Positions 1 to 9,772 are shown, counted from the stretch's first letter. The stretch: 36,400 bases of DNA from an uncultured Pseudobutyrivibrio sp. (GCA_945946605.1 CAMEWP010000004.1:1-36400), one strand, 5' to 3'. The notes: generated by a model not told the origin, from the sequence alone. Program-made: numbers and translations.

Positions 1-936
1 AAGCTTGGATTTAACGGTCTTGTGGTAACAGATTCTACCCTGATGGTAGGTTATATGCAGTGCATGCCCAGACGCAAGGCAGTTCCTTACTCCATTGCCT
101 GCGGCTGCGATATCATTCTGTTTAACCGGAATATTGATGAAGACTTTGAATATATGAGACAGGGTATCGAAAGCGGTATCGTGTCCATGGAACGTGTGGA
201 TGAGGCTGTTACCCGTGTTCTTGCCACCAAGGCTGCCATGAATTTACATAAAAAGAAGGCAGAGGGCACTATTGTACCTTCCGCAGATCCCATGGCAGTG
301 ATCAATGACCCAAAGACCAAGGAATGGACAAAAGAGTGTGCGGACAAGGCCATCACGCTGGTAAAGGATAATCGCCATCTGCTGCCCTTAAGCCCTGCAA
401 AGACCAAGCGGATCTATCTGAATGTTATTGAAAATTATGTCAGCAACAAGTCCACCTTTGCAGCAGACATTAAGGCCCGTCTGGAGAAGGAAGGATTTGC
501 CGTGACCCTGCGGAAGAGAAAGATGGATCTGAACATGGATCTGATGAACAAGGGAATTCCTACCCCCACACTTCTTCGTGTGATGAAGGAGATCTCTGCC
601 AATACACAGGATTTTGTCAGCCAGTATGACATGGCCATGATCGTTTTGAATATGGAGACTGTCTCCAATGCCACTGTTGTCCGTGTCAACTGGAAAGTGA
701 TGTTTGGCCTTGGCAATGATATCCCCTGGTACTCCGGAGAAATGCCCCTGGTGGTAGTCAGCACAGCCAACCCCTATCATCTTCTGGACATCCCTATGGC
801 ACATACCTACATCAATGCCTATACAGGAAGCGGTGTGGTGCTGGATGCACTCTTTGAGAAACTCATGGGCAGAAGCGAGTTTAAGGGTATTTCCCCGGTA
901 GATCCCTTCTGCGGTCATGAGGACACCATGATCTAG
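1..936 (+). CDS. Glycoside hydrolase family 3 (beta-N-acetylhexosaminidase/beta-glucosidase-like), C-terminal part; 5' end is outside the window
   Basis: Frame +1 is open from base 1 (KLGFNGLVVTDSTLMVGYMQ...); GH3-like LVVTD and 'AGCDIILFNRN...SGIVSMERVDEAVTRVLATKAAMNL' pattern. Confidence 0.82.
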   Translation, partial: KLGFNGLVVTDSTLMVGYMQCMPRRKAVPYSIACGCDIILFNRNIDEDFEYMRQGIESGIVSMERVDEAVTRVLATKAAMNLHKKKAEGTIVPSADPMAVINDPKTKEWTKECADKAITLVKDNRHLLPLSPAKTKRIYLNVIENYVSNKSTFAADIKARLEKEGFAVTLRKRKMDLNMDLMNKGIPTPTLLRVMKEISANTQDFVSQYDMAMIVLNMETVSNATVVRVNWKVMFGLGNDIPWYSGEMPLVVVSTANPYHLLDIPMAHTYINAYTGSGVVLDALFEKLMGRSEFKGISPVDPFCGHEDTMI

Positions 937-964
937 GAAAATCCCGGATAGAGAGGACAGCAGG

Positions 965-1597
965 ATGATAAAAGGAATTATATTTGATCTGGACGGCGTC
1001 ATCTGTTTTACGGATAAGTTCCACTATATGGCCTGGAAGCAGATGGCGGATAATCTGGGGATCTATTTTGATGAGGAGATCAACAAAAGACTCCGGGGCG
1101 TAAGCCGTATGGACAGCCTGGAGATCATATTAGAAAGAGCGGACAGAACATTTTCGGCGGAGGAAAAGGAAGCACTGGCTGCGCAGAAGAATGAGACGTA
1201 CAGAGAACTTTTGCAGCAGATGTCAGAGGCGGATCTTTCCGATGAAGTACGGGATACCTTACAGGAACTGCGCAACCGGGGATATCAGCTTGCCATCGGT
1301 TCCTCCAGCAAAAATACCAGGACCATTCTTGAGAGGATCGGACTGGGAGATTTCTTTGATGCCATCAGTGACGGAACCAATATCACAAGATCCAAGCCGG
1401 ATCCGGAAGTATTTTTAAAGGCGGCGGAATTTATCGGCCTGGCGCCGGAGGACTGCCTTGTGGTGGAAGATGCGGACGCAGGAATTGAGGCGGCGGCAGC
1501 AGGGGGATTTGCATCTGCCGGACTGGGGGATGCAGCCAAAAATCCCAAGGTAACCTACCCTATGGAGAAGTTTTCCGATCTGCTGGATATTCTATAA
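965..1597 (+). CDS. pgmB: Beta-phosphoglucomutase-like HAD hydrolase
   Basis: N-term MIKGIIFDLDGVICFTDKFHYMAWKQMAD, 'IGSSSKNTRTILERIGL', 'KPDPEVFLKAA..LGLAPEDCLVVEDADAGIEAA' pattern typical of beta-PGM. Confidence 0.88.
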   Translation: MIKGIIFDLDGVICFTDKFHYMAWKQMADNLGIYFDEEINKRLRGVSRMDSLEIILERADRTFSAEEKEALAAQKNETYRELLQQMSEADLSDEVRDTLQELRNRGYQLAIGSSSKNTRTILERIGLGDFFDAISDGTNITRSKPDPEVFLKAAEFIGLAPEDCLVVEDADAGIEAAAAGGFASAGLGDAAKNPKVTYPMEKFSDLLDIL

Positions 1598-1636
1598 ATA
1601 CTTTCTTAAATGTTTATTAAATAAAATAGGGTGATA

Positions 1637-1665
1637 TTGACTTTGCAGGTTGAAAAAGCTACAGT
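1637..1665 (+). promoter_or_regulatory. Candidate sigma-A promoter, TTGACT-17-TACAGT
   Basis: -35 TTGACT 1637-1642, 17-bp spacer, -10 TACAGT 1660-1665, upstream of the 1769 ORF. Confidence 0.5.
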
Positions 1666-1675
1666 ATTCTCTGAT

Positions 1676-1702
1676 GAACCGACGAGGAAACATCGTCGGT
1701 TC
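1676..1702 (+). other. Perfect 10-bp stem-loop GAACCGACGA-GGAAACA-TCGTCGGTTC
   Basis: Inverted repeat 1676-1685 / 1693-1702, just after the predicted transcription start. Confidence 0.7.
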
Positions 1703-1768
1703 CTTTATGGTCTGACTGATATTTGGGGAGTGCAGGATCATCAAATTGCAGGATAAGGAGAATGTACG

Positions 1769-2197
1769 ATGAAAGAAAAACTTGCAAGATTTATGGCCGG
1801 AAGAAATGGTGTGGATACTCTTGGAAAGACATCCCTTTGGATTTCCATGATCCTTCTGGTGGTTACCTTATTTACCCATCAGGGCTGGGTTTATATTTTA
1901 GCACTGGCAGCACTGATTTATTCTTATTTCCGTATGATGAGCCGGAACACCTCCAAGCGGTATCTGGAGAATCAGCATTTCCTTCAGAAGACCTATAAGA
2001 TCCGCAGCTGGTTTGCAGGCCTGGGAAATAAAGCAAAATATCAGAAGAGCAAGGCAGTGTATGACAGAGAGCAGCGAAAGATCTATAAGATCTTCTATTG
2101 CCCGTCCTGTAAACAGAAGATCCGTGCACCCAAGGGAAAAGGTAAGATCTGTATTACCTGCCCCAAGTGCAAGATGGAGTTTGTAAAGAGAACCTAG
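1769..2197 (+). CDS. Small membrane protein with C-terminal zinc ribbon
   Basis: Two hydrophobic segments near the N-terminus, then CPSC...CPKC; RBS aaggag upstream. Confidence 0.75.
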   Translation: MKEKLARFMAGRNGVDTLGKTSLWISMILLVVTLFTHQGWVYILALAALIYSYFRMMSRNTSKRYLENQHFLQKTYKIRSWFAGLGNKAKYQKSKAVYDREQRKIYKIFYCPSCKQKIRAPKGKGKICITCPKCKMEFVKRT

Positions 2198-2209
2198 AGG
2201 AGCAGCCTT

Positions 2210-3079
2210 ATGTTTGGATATATTAATGTGAATCGCAAGGAATTATCCAAAGAAGATGAACAGATCTATCAGTCCTATTACTGTGGACTCTGCCGTCAGT
2301 TAAAAGAGATCGCAGGTGCCAAGGGACAGATGCTTCTGAATTATGACATGACATTTCTGATTCTTCTGCATACAGGACTCTATGAACTGGAACGGGAGGA
2401 GATATCCTTCCATTGTATGGTGCATCCGGGCAAGAAAAAGATCGGTTATATCAATGAGGTGACATCTTATGCGGCAGACATGGATATTGTGCTGAGCTAC
2501 TACAGCCTTATGGATGATTATCGTGATGACGGCAGTCAGGGCAAGCGGGTTCTGGCAGGATTGTTCCGGAAGAATTATGAAAGGATCCGCCAGCAGTATC
2601 CGCGACAGGTAAAGGCTGTGGAGGAATATATGCGCAAACTTGCAGAGGCGGAAGCCAGAAGAGAGAAAAATATCGATATTGTTGCCGGTTATACCGGAGA
2701 GATGTTGGGAGAACTCTTTGTCTGGAAAGAAGATGTCTGGGAGAAAGACCTGCGTAATATGGGATATTATATGGGAAAATACATTTATATCCTGGATGCC
2801 TACGATGATCTGGAAAAAGATGAAAAGCACGGCAATTACAATCCCTTGCGGAGCCTGAAGAAGGAGTGCGGCAAGGATTATGAAACATTCTGCCGACAGA
2901 GCCTTACCAGTCTTATGGCGGAGTGCGCCAAGTCATTTGAGCGGATGCCGATCCTGATGCATGCGGAGATTCTGCGTAATATCATTTACTCCGGTGTCTG
3001 GACCAAATACGAATATACACGACTGAAGAAGAAACGTGAGTTGGAAAAAGAAGAGACAAAAGGAGGAGCACATTCATGA
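2210..3079 (+). CDS. DUF5685-like uncharacterised protein
   Basis: [10 protein letters not shown]-terminal motif and overall pattern; stop overlaps the start of the J-domain gene (ATGA). Confidence 0.72.
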   Translation: MFGYINVNRKELSKEDEQIYQSYYCGLCRQLKEIAGAKGQMLLNYDMTFLILLHTGLYELEREEISFHCMVHPGKKKIGYINEVTSYAADMDIVLSYYSLMDDYRDDGSQGKRVLAGLFRKNYERIRQQYPRQVKAVEEYMRKLAEAEARREKNIDIVAGYTGEMLGELFVWKEDVWEKDLRNMGYYMGKYIYILDAYDDLEKDEKHGNYNPLRSLKKECGKDYETFCRQSLTSLMAECAKSFERMPILMHAEILRNIIYSGVWTKYEYTRLKKKRELEKEETKGGAHS

Positions 3080-3810
3080 CGGACCCATACAGGGTGCTGG
3101 GAGTGTCCAGGGATGCATCTGATGATGAGATCAAAAAGGCTTACCGTACCCTGAGCCGAAAGTATCATCCGGATGCCAATATCAATAATCCGAATAAAGC
3201 GCAGGCCGAGGAGAAATTCAAGGAAGTACAGCAGGCCTACGATCAGATTATGAAGGAAAAGCAGCAGGGCAGTGCCTACGGCGGTTACGGCTACGGCGGC
3301 TATGGCAGCAGCGGCCAGAGTACCGGTGGAGCCTATCGCAATTATCAGGAGGAAGATCCCTGGGGATCCTGGGGACCCTTTGGCGGTTTCTATGGAGGTT
3401 ACGGCGGACAGCAGGGCGGTTTCGGCAGCCAGGCAGATGCCAATGAGCCAAATGAGATGAAGGCGGCAGCCAATTATCTGAATAATCATTATTACAGAGA
3501 AGCATTAAATGCCTTAAACGGTATGGATGCCTCAGCCCGGAATGCCAAGTGGTATTATTACAGTGCCAGAGCCAATCAGGGGCTGGGAAATCATGTGACT
3601 GCAAAAGAAAATATTGCCAGAGCGGTACAGATGGAGCCCAATAACAGCACTTATCGTCAGTATCAGCAGCAGTTGGAGAATGGCGGCGGCTGGTATGAGT
3701 CCAGAAGTGCCCAGTATGAGCGCCCCTATGCCAACACCGGAAGATGGTGTGCCAGCATGCTCGTTCTGAATCTTATGTGTAATTTCTGCTGTTTTGGCAG
3801 ATGTTGTTAA
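3076..3810 (+). CDS. J-domain (DnaJ-like) protein with Gly/Tyr-rich linker, TPR-like region and Cys-rich tail
   Basis: [33 protein letters not shown] (HPD motif), [10 protein letters not shown] linker, C-term [11 protein letters not shown]. Confidence 0.88.
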   Translation: MTDPYRVLGVSRDASDDEIKKAYRTLSRKYHPDANINNPNKAQAEEKFKEVQQAYDQIMKEKQQGSAYGGYGYGGYGSSGQSTGGAYRNYQEEDPWGSWGPFGGFYGGYGGQQGGFGSQADANEPNEMKAAANYLNNHYYREALNALNGMDASARNAKWYYYSARANQGLGNHVTAKENIARAVQMEPNNSTYRQYQQQLENGGGWYESRSAQYERPYANTGRWCASMLVLNLMCNFCCFGRCC

Positions 3811-3816
3811 AACCAT

Positions 3817-3886
3817 AAAAAAGCACCTTTCCCTGTGAGGGTCGATTCATCCACGGATGGATGTTCACAGGAAAAAGGTGCTTTTT
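3817..3886. terminator. Bidirectional intrinsic terminator between convergent genes
   Basis: AAAAAGCACCTTT.CCTGTGA ... TTCACAGGAAAAAGGTGCTTTTT, with a nested ATCCA-CGGA-TGGAT inner hairpin. Confidence 0.88.
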
Positions 3887-3895
3887 GTCTATCGA

Positions 3896-4324
3896 TTATT
3901 TGCCGGAGTATTTCTCCTCGCAGTATTTGCAGCGGTAAATCTCACGTTCTTCATCTGTCAGAACAAAGATCTGATCCAGCTCCTGTTCGATGGAGGTGAT
4001 ACAGCGGGGATTTTTACAGCTGATGACGTTTTTGATCTGTTTGGGAAGACGGAGTTCCTTCTTCTCCACAATGTGGTTTTCCTTGATCACATTTACTGTA
4101 ATATTGTGATCAATGTATCCTAAAATGTCGAGATCCAGAGCTTCAATGGGGCATTCCACTTTGATGATATCCTTTGAACCCATCTTGTTGCTCTTGGCAT
4201 TCATGATGATGGCAACGGTACAGTCAAAACGGTCCAGATGCAGATCGTGGTAGATCTTCATGCTCATGCCTGCCTGGATATGGTCTAAAACAAAGCCTTC
4301 CTGAATTCCACTGATATTTAACAT
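3896..4324 (-). CDS. pyrI: Aspartate carbamoyltransferase regulatory subunit
   Basis: [25 protein letters not shown]..., C-terminal CKNPRCIT...[10 protein letters not shown] zinc site; adjacent to pyrB. Confidence 0.95.
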   Translation of the reverse strand: MLNISGIQEGFVLDHIQAGMSMKIYHDLHLDRFDCTVAIIMNAKSNKMGSKDIIKVECPIEALDLDILGYIDHNITVNVIKENHIVEKKELRLPKQIKNVISCKNPRCITSIEQELDQIFVLTDEEREIYRCKYCEEKYSGK

Positions 4325-5238
4325 ACTTCCACCTCCAGCAATGTGAGAATCAGAGCCATCCGGATGTAGACACCGTACTGTGCCTGACGGAAGTAAGCGG
4401 CTCTCGGGTCATCGTCCACTTCCACGGAAATTTCATTGACACGGGGAAGGGGATGGAGCACCATCATATCCTGTTTGGCCAGTGTCATCTTATTGCCGTC
4501 CAGAATGTAGAAATCTTTCATGCGCAGGTAATCTTCCTCGTTGAAGAAGCGTTCACGCTGTACCCGGGTCATGTACAGAATGTCAAGATCCGGCATGGCG
4601 TCCTCTAATTTTTCCACTTCCACATAGGGGATGTGGTTCTTCTCTAAAACATCTTCCCGGATATAACTGGGAACCCGCAGTTCCTCGGGAGAGATCAGGA
4701 CAAATTTAATGTTGGGGTAGCGCACCAGTGCATTGATCAGGGAATGTACGGTACGGCCGAATTTCAGATCACCGCAGAGACCGATGGTGAGATCTTTGAT
4801 CTCATGACGCAGGGAGCGGATGGTATAAAGATCTGTCAGTGTCTGGGTGGGATGCTGGTGGCCGCCGTCGCCTGCATTGATCACCGGAATGGTGGAATGA
4901 GAGGATGCAACCAGGGGAGCACCTTCCTTGGGATGACGCATAGCGCAGATGTCTGCGTAGCAGGAGATCACACGGATGGTGTCGGAAACGCTTTCTCCCT
5001 TGGCAGCAGAACTGCTGTCAGCAGAAGAAAATCCCAATACAGAACCGCCAAGATTTAACATGGCAGCCTCAAAACTTAAACGGGTACGGGTGCTGGGCTC
5101 GTAAAAACAGGTAGCCAGCTTCTTACCCTTGCAGCTGGAAGCATATTTTTCGGGATTGGCCTGGATATCATCCGCCAGATCCATTAGGTCTTCCAGTTCC
5201 TGGGTAGTAAAATCCAAAGGACTCATTAGATGACGCAT
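4318..5238 (-). CDS. pyrB: Aspartate carbamoyltransferase catalytic subunit
   Basis: ATCase motifs [31 protein letters not shown]; start at 5238 with aaggagg RBS. Confidence 0.97.
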   Translation of the reverse strand: MRHLMSPLDFTTQELEDLMDLADDIQANPEKYASSCKGKKLATCFYEPSTRTRLSFEAAMLNLGGSVLGFSSADSSSAAKGESVSDTIRVISCYADICAMRHPKEGAPLVASSHSTIPVINAGDGGHQHPTQTLTDLYTIRSLRHEIKDLTIGLCGDLKFGRTVHSLINALVRYPNIKFVLISPEELRVPSYIREDVLEKNHIPYVEVEKLEDAMPDLDILYMTRVQRERFFNEEDYLRMKDFYILDGNKMTLAKQDMMVLHPLPRVNEISVEVDDDPRAAYFRQAQYGVYIRMALILTLLEVEVC

Positions 5239-5266
5239 ATTTTCCTCCTTTATGTGTATCAAAATG

Positions 5267-5324
5267 GATGGTGAACCATCGAATTTGCTGTAAATATGAT
5301 AGTACAGGAAGGACTGTTTCGCAA
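5267..5324 (-). promoter_or_regulatory. Candidate pyrB promoter and leader dyad
   Basis: Minus strand TTGCGA (5319-5324)-17-TATCAT (5296-5301); GATGGT-GA-ACCATC dyad at 5267-5280 downstream of the predicted start. Confidence 0.45.
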
Positions 5325-5351
5325 GAGGAAAATCTGTTCGCAATGGGTGGA

Positions 5352-5795
5352 TCAGTGGAAGGATCTGTCATTTTCCAAGGACAAAATTTTTTCAAAGATC
5401 AGCCCTGCCCCGGCCCAGAAAGGGGCATAATCCAGCCGGATGACGCCGTGAACATTGTACTTTGCTTTGCCGTAGTCCCAGGGGCAGCAGGAGAAATGTT
5501 TTAACAGCATACCGCTTACATATTCCACCGTAAGGATCCCACCGCTGTAAATGGCGCCCCGGAGTGCTGCAGGGAGACCCCGGAGCCGGCGACTGATAGG
5601 ATAAATGAAAGCCGCCAGACCGTAGATGGGAAACATCCACAGAGAGGTATGGCCCATGAGCCGGTGATCCGGATGCCGGGGGTTTTTCGGGTGCAGCAGG
5701 CTGCCTGCTGCCGTAAAAATAATTTCCATGCACCAGCCGACGATGCCGCAGATGAGAAAATTTTTCTGATATTGTTCGAAGGGATGTTGTTTCAT
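5352..5795 (-). CDS. Putative ABC transporter permease-like membrane protein (PF06541-like)
   Basis: Hydrophobic protein, [10 protein letters not shown]...[26 protein letters not shown]; start taken as the internal M ([12 protein letters not shown]). Confidence 0.65.
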   Translation of the reverse strand: MKQHPFEQYQKNFLICGIVGWCMEIIFTAAGSLLHPKNPRHPDHRLMGHTSLWMFPIYGLAAFIYPISRRLRGLPAALRGAIYSGGILTVEYVSGMLLKHFSCCPWDYGKAKYNVHGVIRLDYAPFWAGAGLIFEKILSLENDRSFH

Positions 5796-5876
5796 GACAG
5801 GGGATCCTCTTTTTCTTTGGCACATCAAAGCACCGCAACTTTATGGTAGCAGTATTTGCCGGCGGAGCGGTTTCTA

Positions 5877-5926
5877 TGTAAAAAGAACCAGGAATCATTT
5901 CTGTAAAAAGAACCAGGAATCATTTC
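5877..5926. repeat. Two perfect tandem copies of a 25-bp unit TGTAAAAAGAACCAGGAATCATTTC
   Basis: 5877-5901 and 5902-5926 identical by direct reading. Confidence 0.95.
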
Positions 5927-5952
5927 CAAATTGAAGGAAAGTTTGTTATAAT
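5923..5952 (+). promoter_or_regulatory. Candidate murE operon promoter (TTTCCA-18-TATAAT)
   Basis: Consensus TATAAT at 5947-5952, 32 bp before the ATG; weak -35 at 5923-5928. Confidence 0.55.
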
Positions 5953-5983
5953 CTAATGTATATTATTGTGCATATGAGAGGCG

Positions 5984-7471
5984 ATGAATATGAAGAATAT
6001 CAGGCAGTTACTGGAAAGACTGGATTATACATTACTGCAGGGGGATCTGGAAGGCGAGATCACGGAGCTTGTCTACGATTCCCGGAAAGCCTGTGAGGGC
6101 TGTATGTTTGTCTGCATCCGGGGAACCGTGGTGGACGGACACCGTTTTGCGGCGGATGTGGCAGCAAAAGGAGCAAAGGTCCTTGTGGTGGAAGAAGAGG
6201 TAGAACTGCCACAGGATGCGGCAGAGAATGTGGCACTGGTGAAGGTGGCAGATACCAGGGCGGCACTTGCGTACCTTTCGGCAGCATATTTTGACTATCC
6301 GGCAGATACCTTAAAGGTCATCGGTGTCACCGGAACCAAGGGCAAGACCACCACTACCTACATGGTAAAATCTATTCTGGAGAGTGCAGGTTACCGGGTG
6401 GGTCTCATCGGCACCATTGAGGCCATTATCGGAGAAGAGACCATTCCGGCCAGCAACACCACACCGGAGAGTTATGTGGTGCAGCAGTATTTCCGCCGGA
6501 TGGCAGATGCCGGCTGTGACTGTGCGGTGATGGAAGTATCCTCCCAGGGGCTGATGATGCACCGGGTGGATGGATTTACCTTTGAGATCGGAATTTTCAC
6601 CAATATCGAGCCGGATCACATCGGACCAAATGAGCATGCTTCCTTTGAGGAATATATGGCCTGCAAAGCCATGCTTTTTTCCAGGTGCAGACTTGGCATT
6701 GTAAATATGGATGATCCCCATTACAAGGATATCTTAAAGGATCATACCTGTCAGGTGGAGACCTATGGATTTTCACCGGAAGCGGATATCCGGGCAGAGG
6801 ATACCCAGCTGGTAAAGAAACCGGGATATCTGGGAGTTTCCTATCATGTGGCAGGTCTGGTGGAAGGACCTGTGGAGATTGATGTGCCCGGGAAATTTTC
6901 CGTTTACAATTCTTTGACTGCCATTGCTATCTGCCATCATTTTAAGGTGACCCTTGCGGATATGCAAAAAGCCCTGAAGGTGGCAAAGGTAAAGGGACGC
7001 ATCGAGATGGTAAAGGTTTCGGATGATTTTACACTGATGATCGACTATGCCCACAATGCCATGAGTCTGGAAAGTCTTCTGACTACACTGCGGGAGTACG
7101 AACCGGGCCGTCTGGTGTGTCTGTTTGGCTGCGGGGGCAACCGGTCCAAACTGCGCCGCTATGAGATGGGAGAGGTGTCAGGCCGTCTGGCGGATCTGAC
7201 CATTATCACCTCCGACAATCCAAGAGATGAGGATCCCCAGGACATCATAGACGACATTAAGATTGGTATGGCAAAGACGGATGGAAAATATGTGGAGATC
7301 ATAGACCGCAAGGAAGCCATCCGATACGCTATAGAGCATGGAAAGAAAGACGATGTGATCGTACTGGCAGGAAAGGGACATGAGGATTACCAGGAGATCA
7401 AGGGAAAGAAGTATCCCATGGATGAGCGGGTGCTCATTGCAGAGGTACTGGAAGAGTTGAAGGACAGATAG
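5984..7471 (+). CDS. murE: UDP-N-acetylmuramoyl-L-alanyl-D-glutamate--2,6-diaminopimelate ligase
   Basis: GVTGTKGKTTTTYM P-loop, SNTTPES, DNPRDEDP motif. Confidence 0.94.
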   Translation: MNMKNIRQLLERLDYTLLQGDLEGEITELVYDSRKACEGCMFVCIRGTVVDGHRFAADVAAKGAKVLVVEEEVELPQDAAENVALVKVADTRAALAYLSAAYFDYPADTLKVIGVTGTKGKTTTTYMVKSILESAGYRVGLIGTIEAIIGEETIPASNTTPESYVVQQYFRRMADAGCDCAVMEVSSQGLMMHRVDGFTFEIGIFTNIEPDHIGPNEHASFEEYMACKAMLFSRCRLGIVNMDDPHYKDILKDHTCQVETYGFSPEADIRAEDTQLVKKPGYLGVSYHVAGLVEGPVEIDVPGKFSVYNSLTAIAICHHFKVTLADMQKALKVAKVKGRIEMVKVSDDFTLMIDYAHNAMSLESLLTTLREYEPGRLVCLFGCGGNRSKLRRYEMGEVSGRLADLTIITSDNPRDEDPQDIIDDIKIGMAKTDGKYVEIIDRKEAIRYAIEHGKKDDVIVLAGKGHEDYQEIKGKKYPMDERVLIAEVLEELKDR

Positions 7472-7497
7472 CAGCAAAAGACAGGAGAAGAGACCGG

Positions 7498-9759
7498 ATG
7501 AGGTATGCGGATATCATTATTGATATTTCCCATGAAAAATTAGATAAGACATTCCAGTATGGGATTCCGCCGGAACTGGAGGATCAGGTCCGGCTGGGAA
7601 TGCAGGTGTGGATTCCCTTCGGCAATGGTAACCGCAGGATCAGAGGGTATGTGGTGGAGTTTTCAGAGGAGCCCAAGGTGGCACCGGAGAAGATCAAGGA
7701 CATCGCAGGGATCCCAAAAGATGCTATTGCCATTGAGACACAGCTCATTGCCCTGGCTGCATGGATGAAGGAACATTACGGCGCCACCATGAATCAGGCC
7801 TTAAAGACCGTGATTCCCATTAAACGCCGGGAGTCTGTCCGGGAGAAAAAGGAAGTGCACTTAAATGTCAGCAGAGAAGTTGCACAGAGGGAACTGACGG
7901 AACTGATGGCCCGGAAAGGCCACAGCATGGCCAAGGAACGGCTGCTGAAGGAACTGCTGGCTCAACCTGTGATGTCCTGGGATACCATTACAGGCAAACT
8001 TCACATTTCTTCTTCAGTGATCCGTGATCTGGAAAAGCGAGGGATCCTGTCCATCTCCTTTATCAGAAGTTACCGCAACCCTGCGGAAGGGTTGGAACAG
8101 GCCAAAGACCATGTGCCGTTAACGGCCATGCAGCAGGCGGCAGTGGATGTGTTCTGCAAAGATTATGACAGGCAGGATTACGGAACTTATCTGCTCCATG
8201 GAGTTACAGGAAGCGGCAAGACGGAAGTATACATGGAGATGATCGACCATGTACTTTCCATGGGCCGGCAGGTTATCGTGCTGATCCCGGAGATCGCCCT
8301 GACATACCAGACCCTGATGCGGTTTTACCGCCGCTTTGGAGCCCAGGTGTCCATTTTAAATTCCAGAATGTCACCGGGAGAGCGGTTTGACCAGTATGAG
8401 CGGGCAAAATCCGGTGAGATACGGATCATGGTGGGGCCCAGGAGTGCCCTGTTTACACCGTTTGAGGATGTGGGGCTCATCGTGATGGATGAGGAGCATG
8501 AGGCGTCCTACAAGAGTGAGACGGTACCCAAATACCATGCCAGGGAGACAGCCATCGCCAGGGCAAAGATGTGCGGCGCTTCCGTGGTGCTGGGATCTGC
8601 CACACCTTCCGTGGAAAGCTACCGGAAGGCGGAGCTTGGAGAATACCGGCTGCTGTCGCTGCCTGTGCGGGTGGCAAAACAGCCTATGCCGGAGTGTGAA
8701 GTGGTGGATCTGCGGCAGGAACTGCGGGAGGGAAACCGTTCCATTTTCAGCAGATCCCTTCAGGAGGCCATTGCACAAAGGCTGGAGAGAGGAGAGCAGA
8801 CCATGCTCTTTATCAACCGCCGGGGAATGGCGGGCTTTGTTTCTTGCAGGGCCTGTGGCCATGTGATAAAATGTCCTCATTGTGATGTCTCCCTGAGCCT
8901 TCATGCAGGGGGACGGATGCAGTGTCATTACTGTGGATATGAGACGGCAAAGCCCGAGCGCTGCCCATCCTGCGGATCAAAGTATATCGGCGGATTTAAG
9001 GCAGGAACCCAGAAGATCGAAGAACTGGTAAAACAGGCATATCCCAAGGCCCGGGTTCTTCGGATGGATATGGACACAACAAGGGGAAAGAACGGCCATC
9101 AGGAGATCCTGTCCGCCTTTTCCAATCAGGAAGCGGACATCCTCATTGGCACCCAGATGATCGTAAAGGGACATGATTTTCCCAATGTGACCCTGGTGGG
9201 GATTTTAGCGGCAGATCTTTCCCTGAATTCCAGTGATTACCGCAGCAGCGAGAGGACCTTTCAGCTGCTGACCCAGGCGGCGGGAAGAGCCGGCCGGGGA
9301 ACAAAACCAGGAAGGGTGATCATCCAGACGTATCAGCCGGACCATTACAGTGTGACGGCAGCAGCCCATCAGGATTATGAGGAATTTTACCGTCAGGAGA
9401 TCTTTTACCGCAAAATGATGCAGTATCCGCCGGCGGCTCATATGCTGGTGATGCAGATCACTTCCCCGGTTTTAGAGGATGCTTTGGAGCTTTCCGAAGC
9501 GCTGGCCGAGCAGGCAAAAAGTTACCGCAAGGCAGTGCTTGGTGATGACGGCGCCAGAAATCGCCTGCAGATCAGTGGGCCGACGGAGGCGGCCATCTCC
9601 CGGGTAAATGATATTTACCGCAGGGTGATCTATATAAAGGATGAAGAATATGACAGCCTCATAGGATTAAAGGACATGGCAGAGAAGTTTCTGCTGGAAC
9701 ATCCTATTGGGCGGCAGAGTTATGTATGGTTTGATTTTGATCCCATGAATGGATTTTAA
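7498..9759 (+). CDS. priA: Primosomal protein N' (replication restart helicase)
   Basis: HGVTGSGKTEVYMEMI, DEEHEASYKSE, four-Cys-pair zinc region, IGTQMIVKGHDFPNVTLVGIL. Confidence 0.97.
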   Translation: MRYADIIIDISHEKLDKTFQYGIPPELEDQVRLGMQVWIPFGNGNRRIRGYVVEFSEEPKVAPEKIKDIAGIPKDAIAIETQLIALAAWMKEHYGATMNQALKTVIPIKRRESVREKKEVHLNVSREVAQRELTELMARKGHSMAKERLLKELLAQPVMSWDTITGKLHISSSVIRDLEKRGILSISFIRSYRNPAEGLEQAKDHVPLTAMQQAAVDVFCKDYDRQDYGTYLLHGVTGSGKTEVYMEMIDHVLSMGRQVIVLIPEIALTYQTLMRFYRRFGAQVSILNSRMSPGERFDQYERAKSGEIRIMVGPRSALFTPFEDVGLIVMDEEHEASYKSETVPKYHARETAIARAKMCGASVVLGSATPSVESYRKAELGEYRLLSLPVRVAKQPMPECEVVDLRQELREGNRSIFSRSLQEAIAQRLERGEQTMLFINRRGMAGFVSCRACGHVIKCPHCDVSLSLHAGGRMQCHYCGYETAKPERCPSCGSKYIGGFKAGTQKIEELVKQAYPKARVLRMDMDTTRGKNGHQEILSAFSNQEADILIGTQMIVKGHDFPNVTLVGILAADLSLNSSDYRSSERTFQLLTQAAGRAGRGTKPGRVIIQTYQPDHYSVTAAAHQDYEEFYRQEIFYRKMMQYPPAAHMLVMQITSPVLEDALELSEALAEQAKSYRKAVLGDDGARNRLQISGPTEAAISRVNDIYRRVIYIKDEEYDSLIGLKDMAEKFLLEHPIGRQSYVWFDFDPMNGF

Positions 9760-9772
9760 GGAGGATAATAAA

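Noticed and set aside
388-1002. 204-aa minus-strand ORF opposite the GH3 gene
   Set aside because: Antisense to a recognisable protein; its sequence has no domain pattern, so treated as a shadow ORF.
1671-1710. Possible hammerhead ribozyme (CTGATGA near a GAAA)
   Set aside because: GAAA lies in the hairpin loop rather than after stem II, so the hammerhead core order is not satisfied.
2300-2830. 176-aa minus-strand ORF opposite the DUF5685-like gene
   Set aside because: Shadow ORF; the plus-strand gene has RBS, operon context and family-like motifs.
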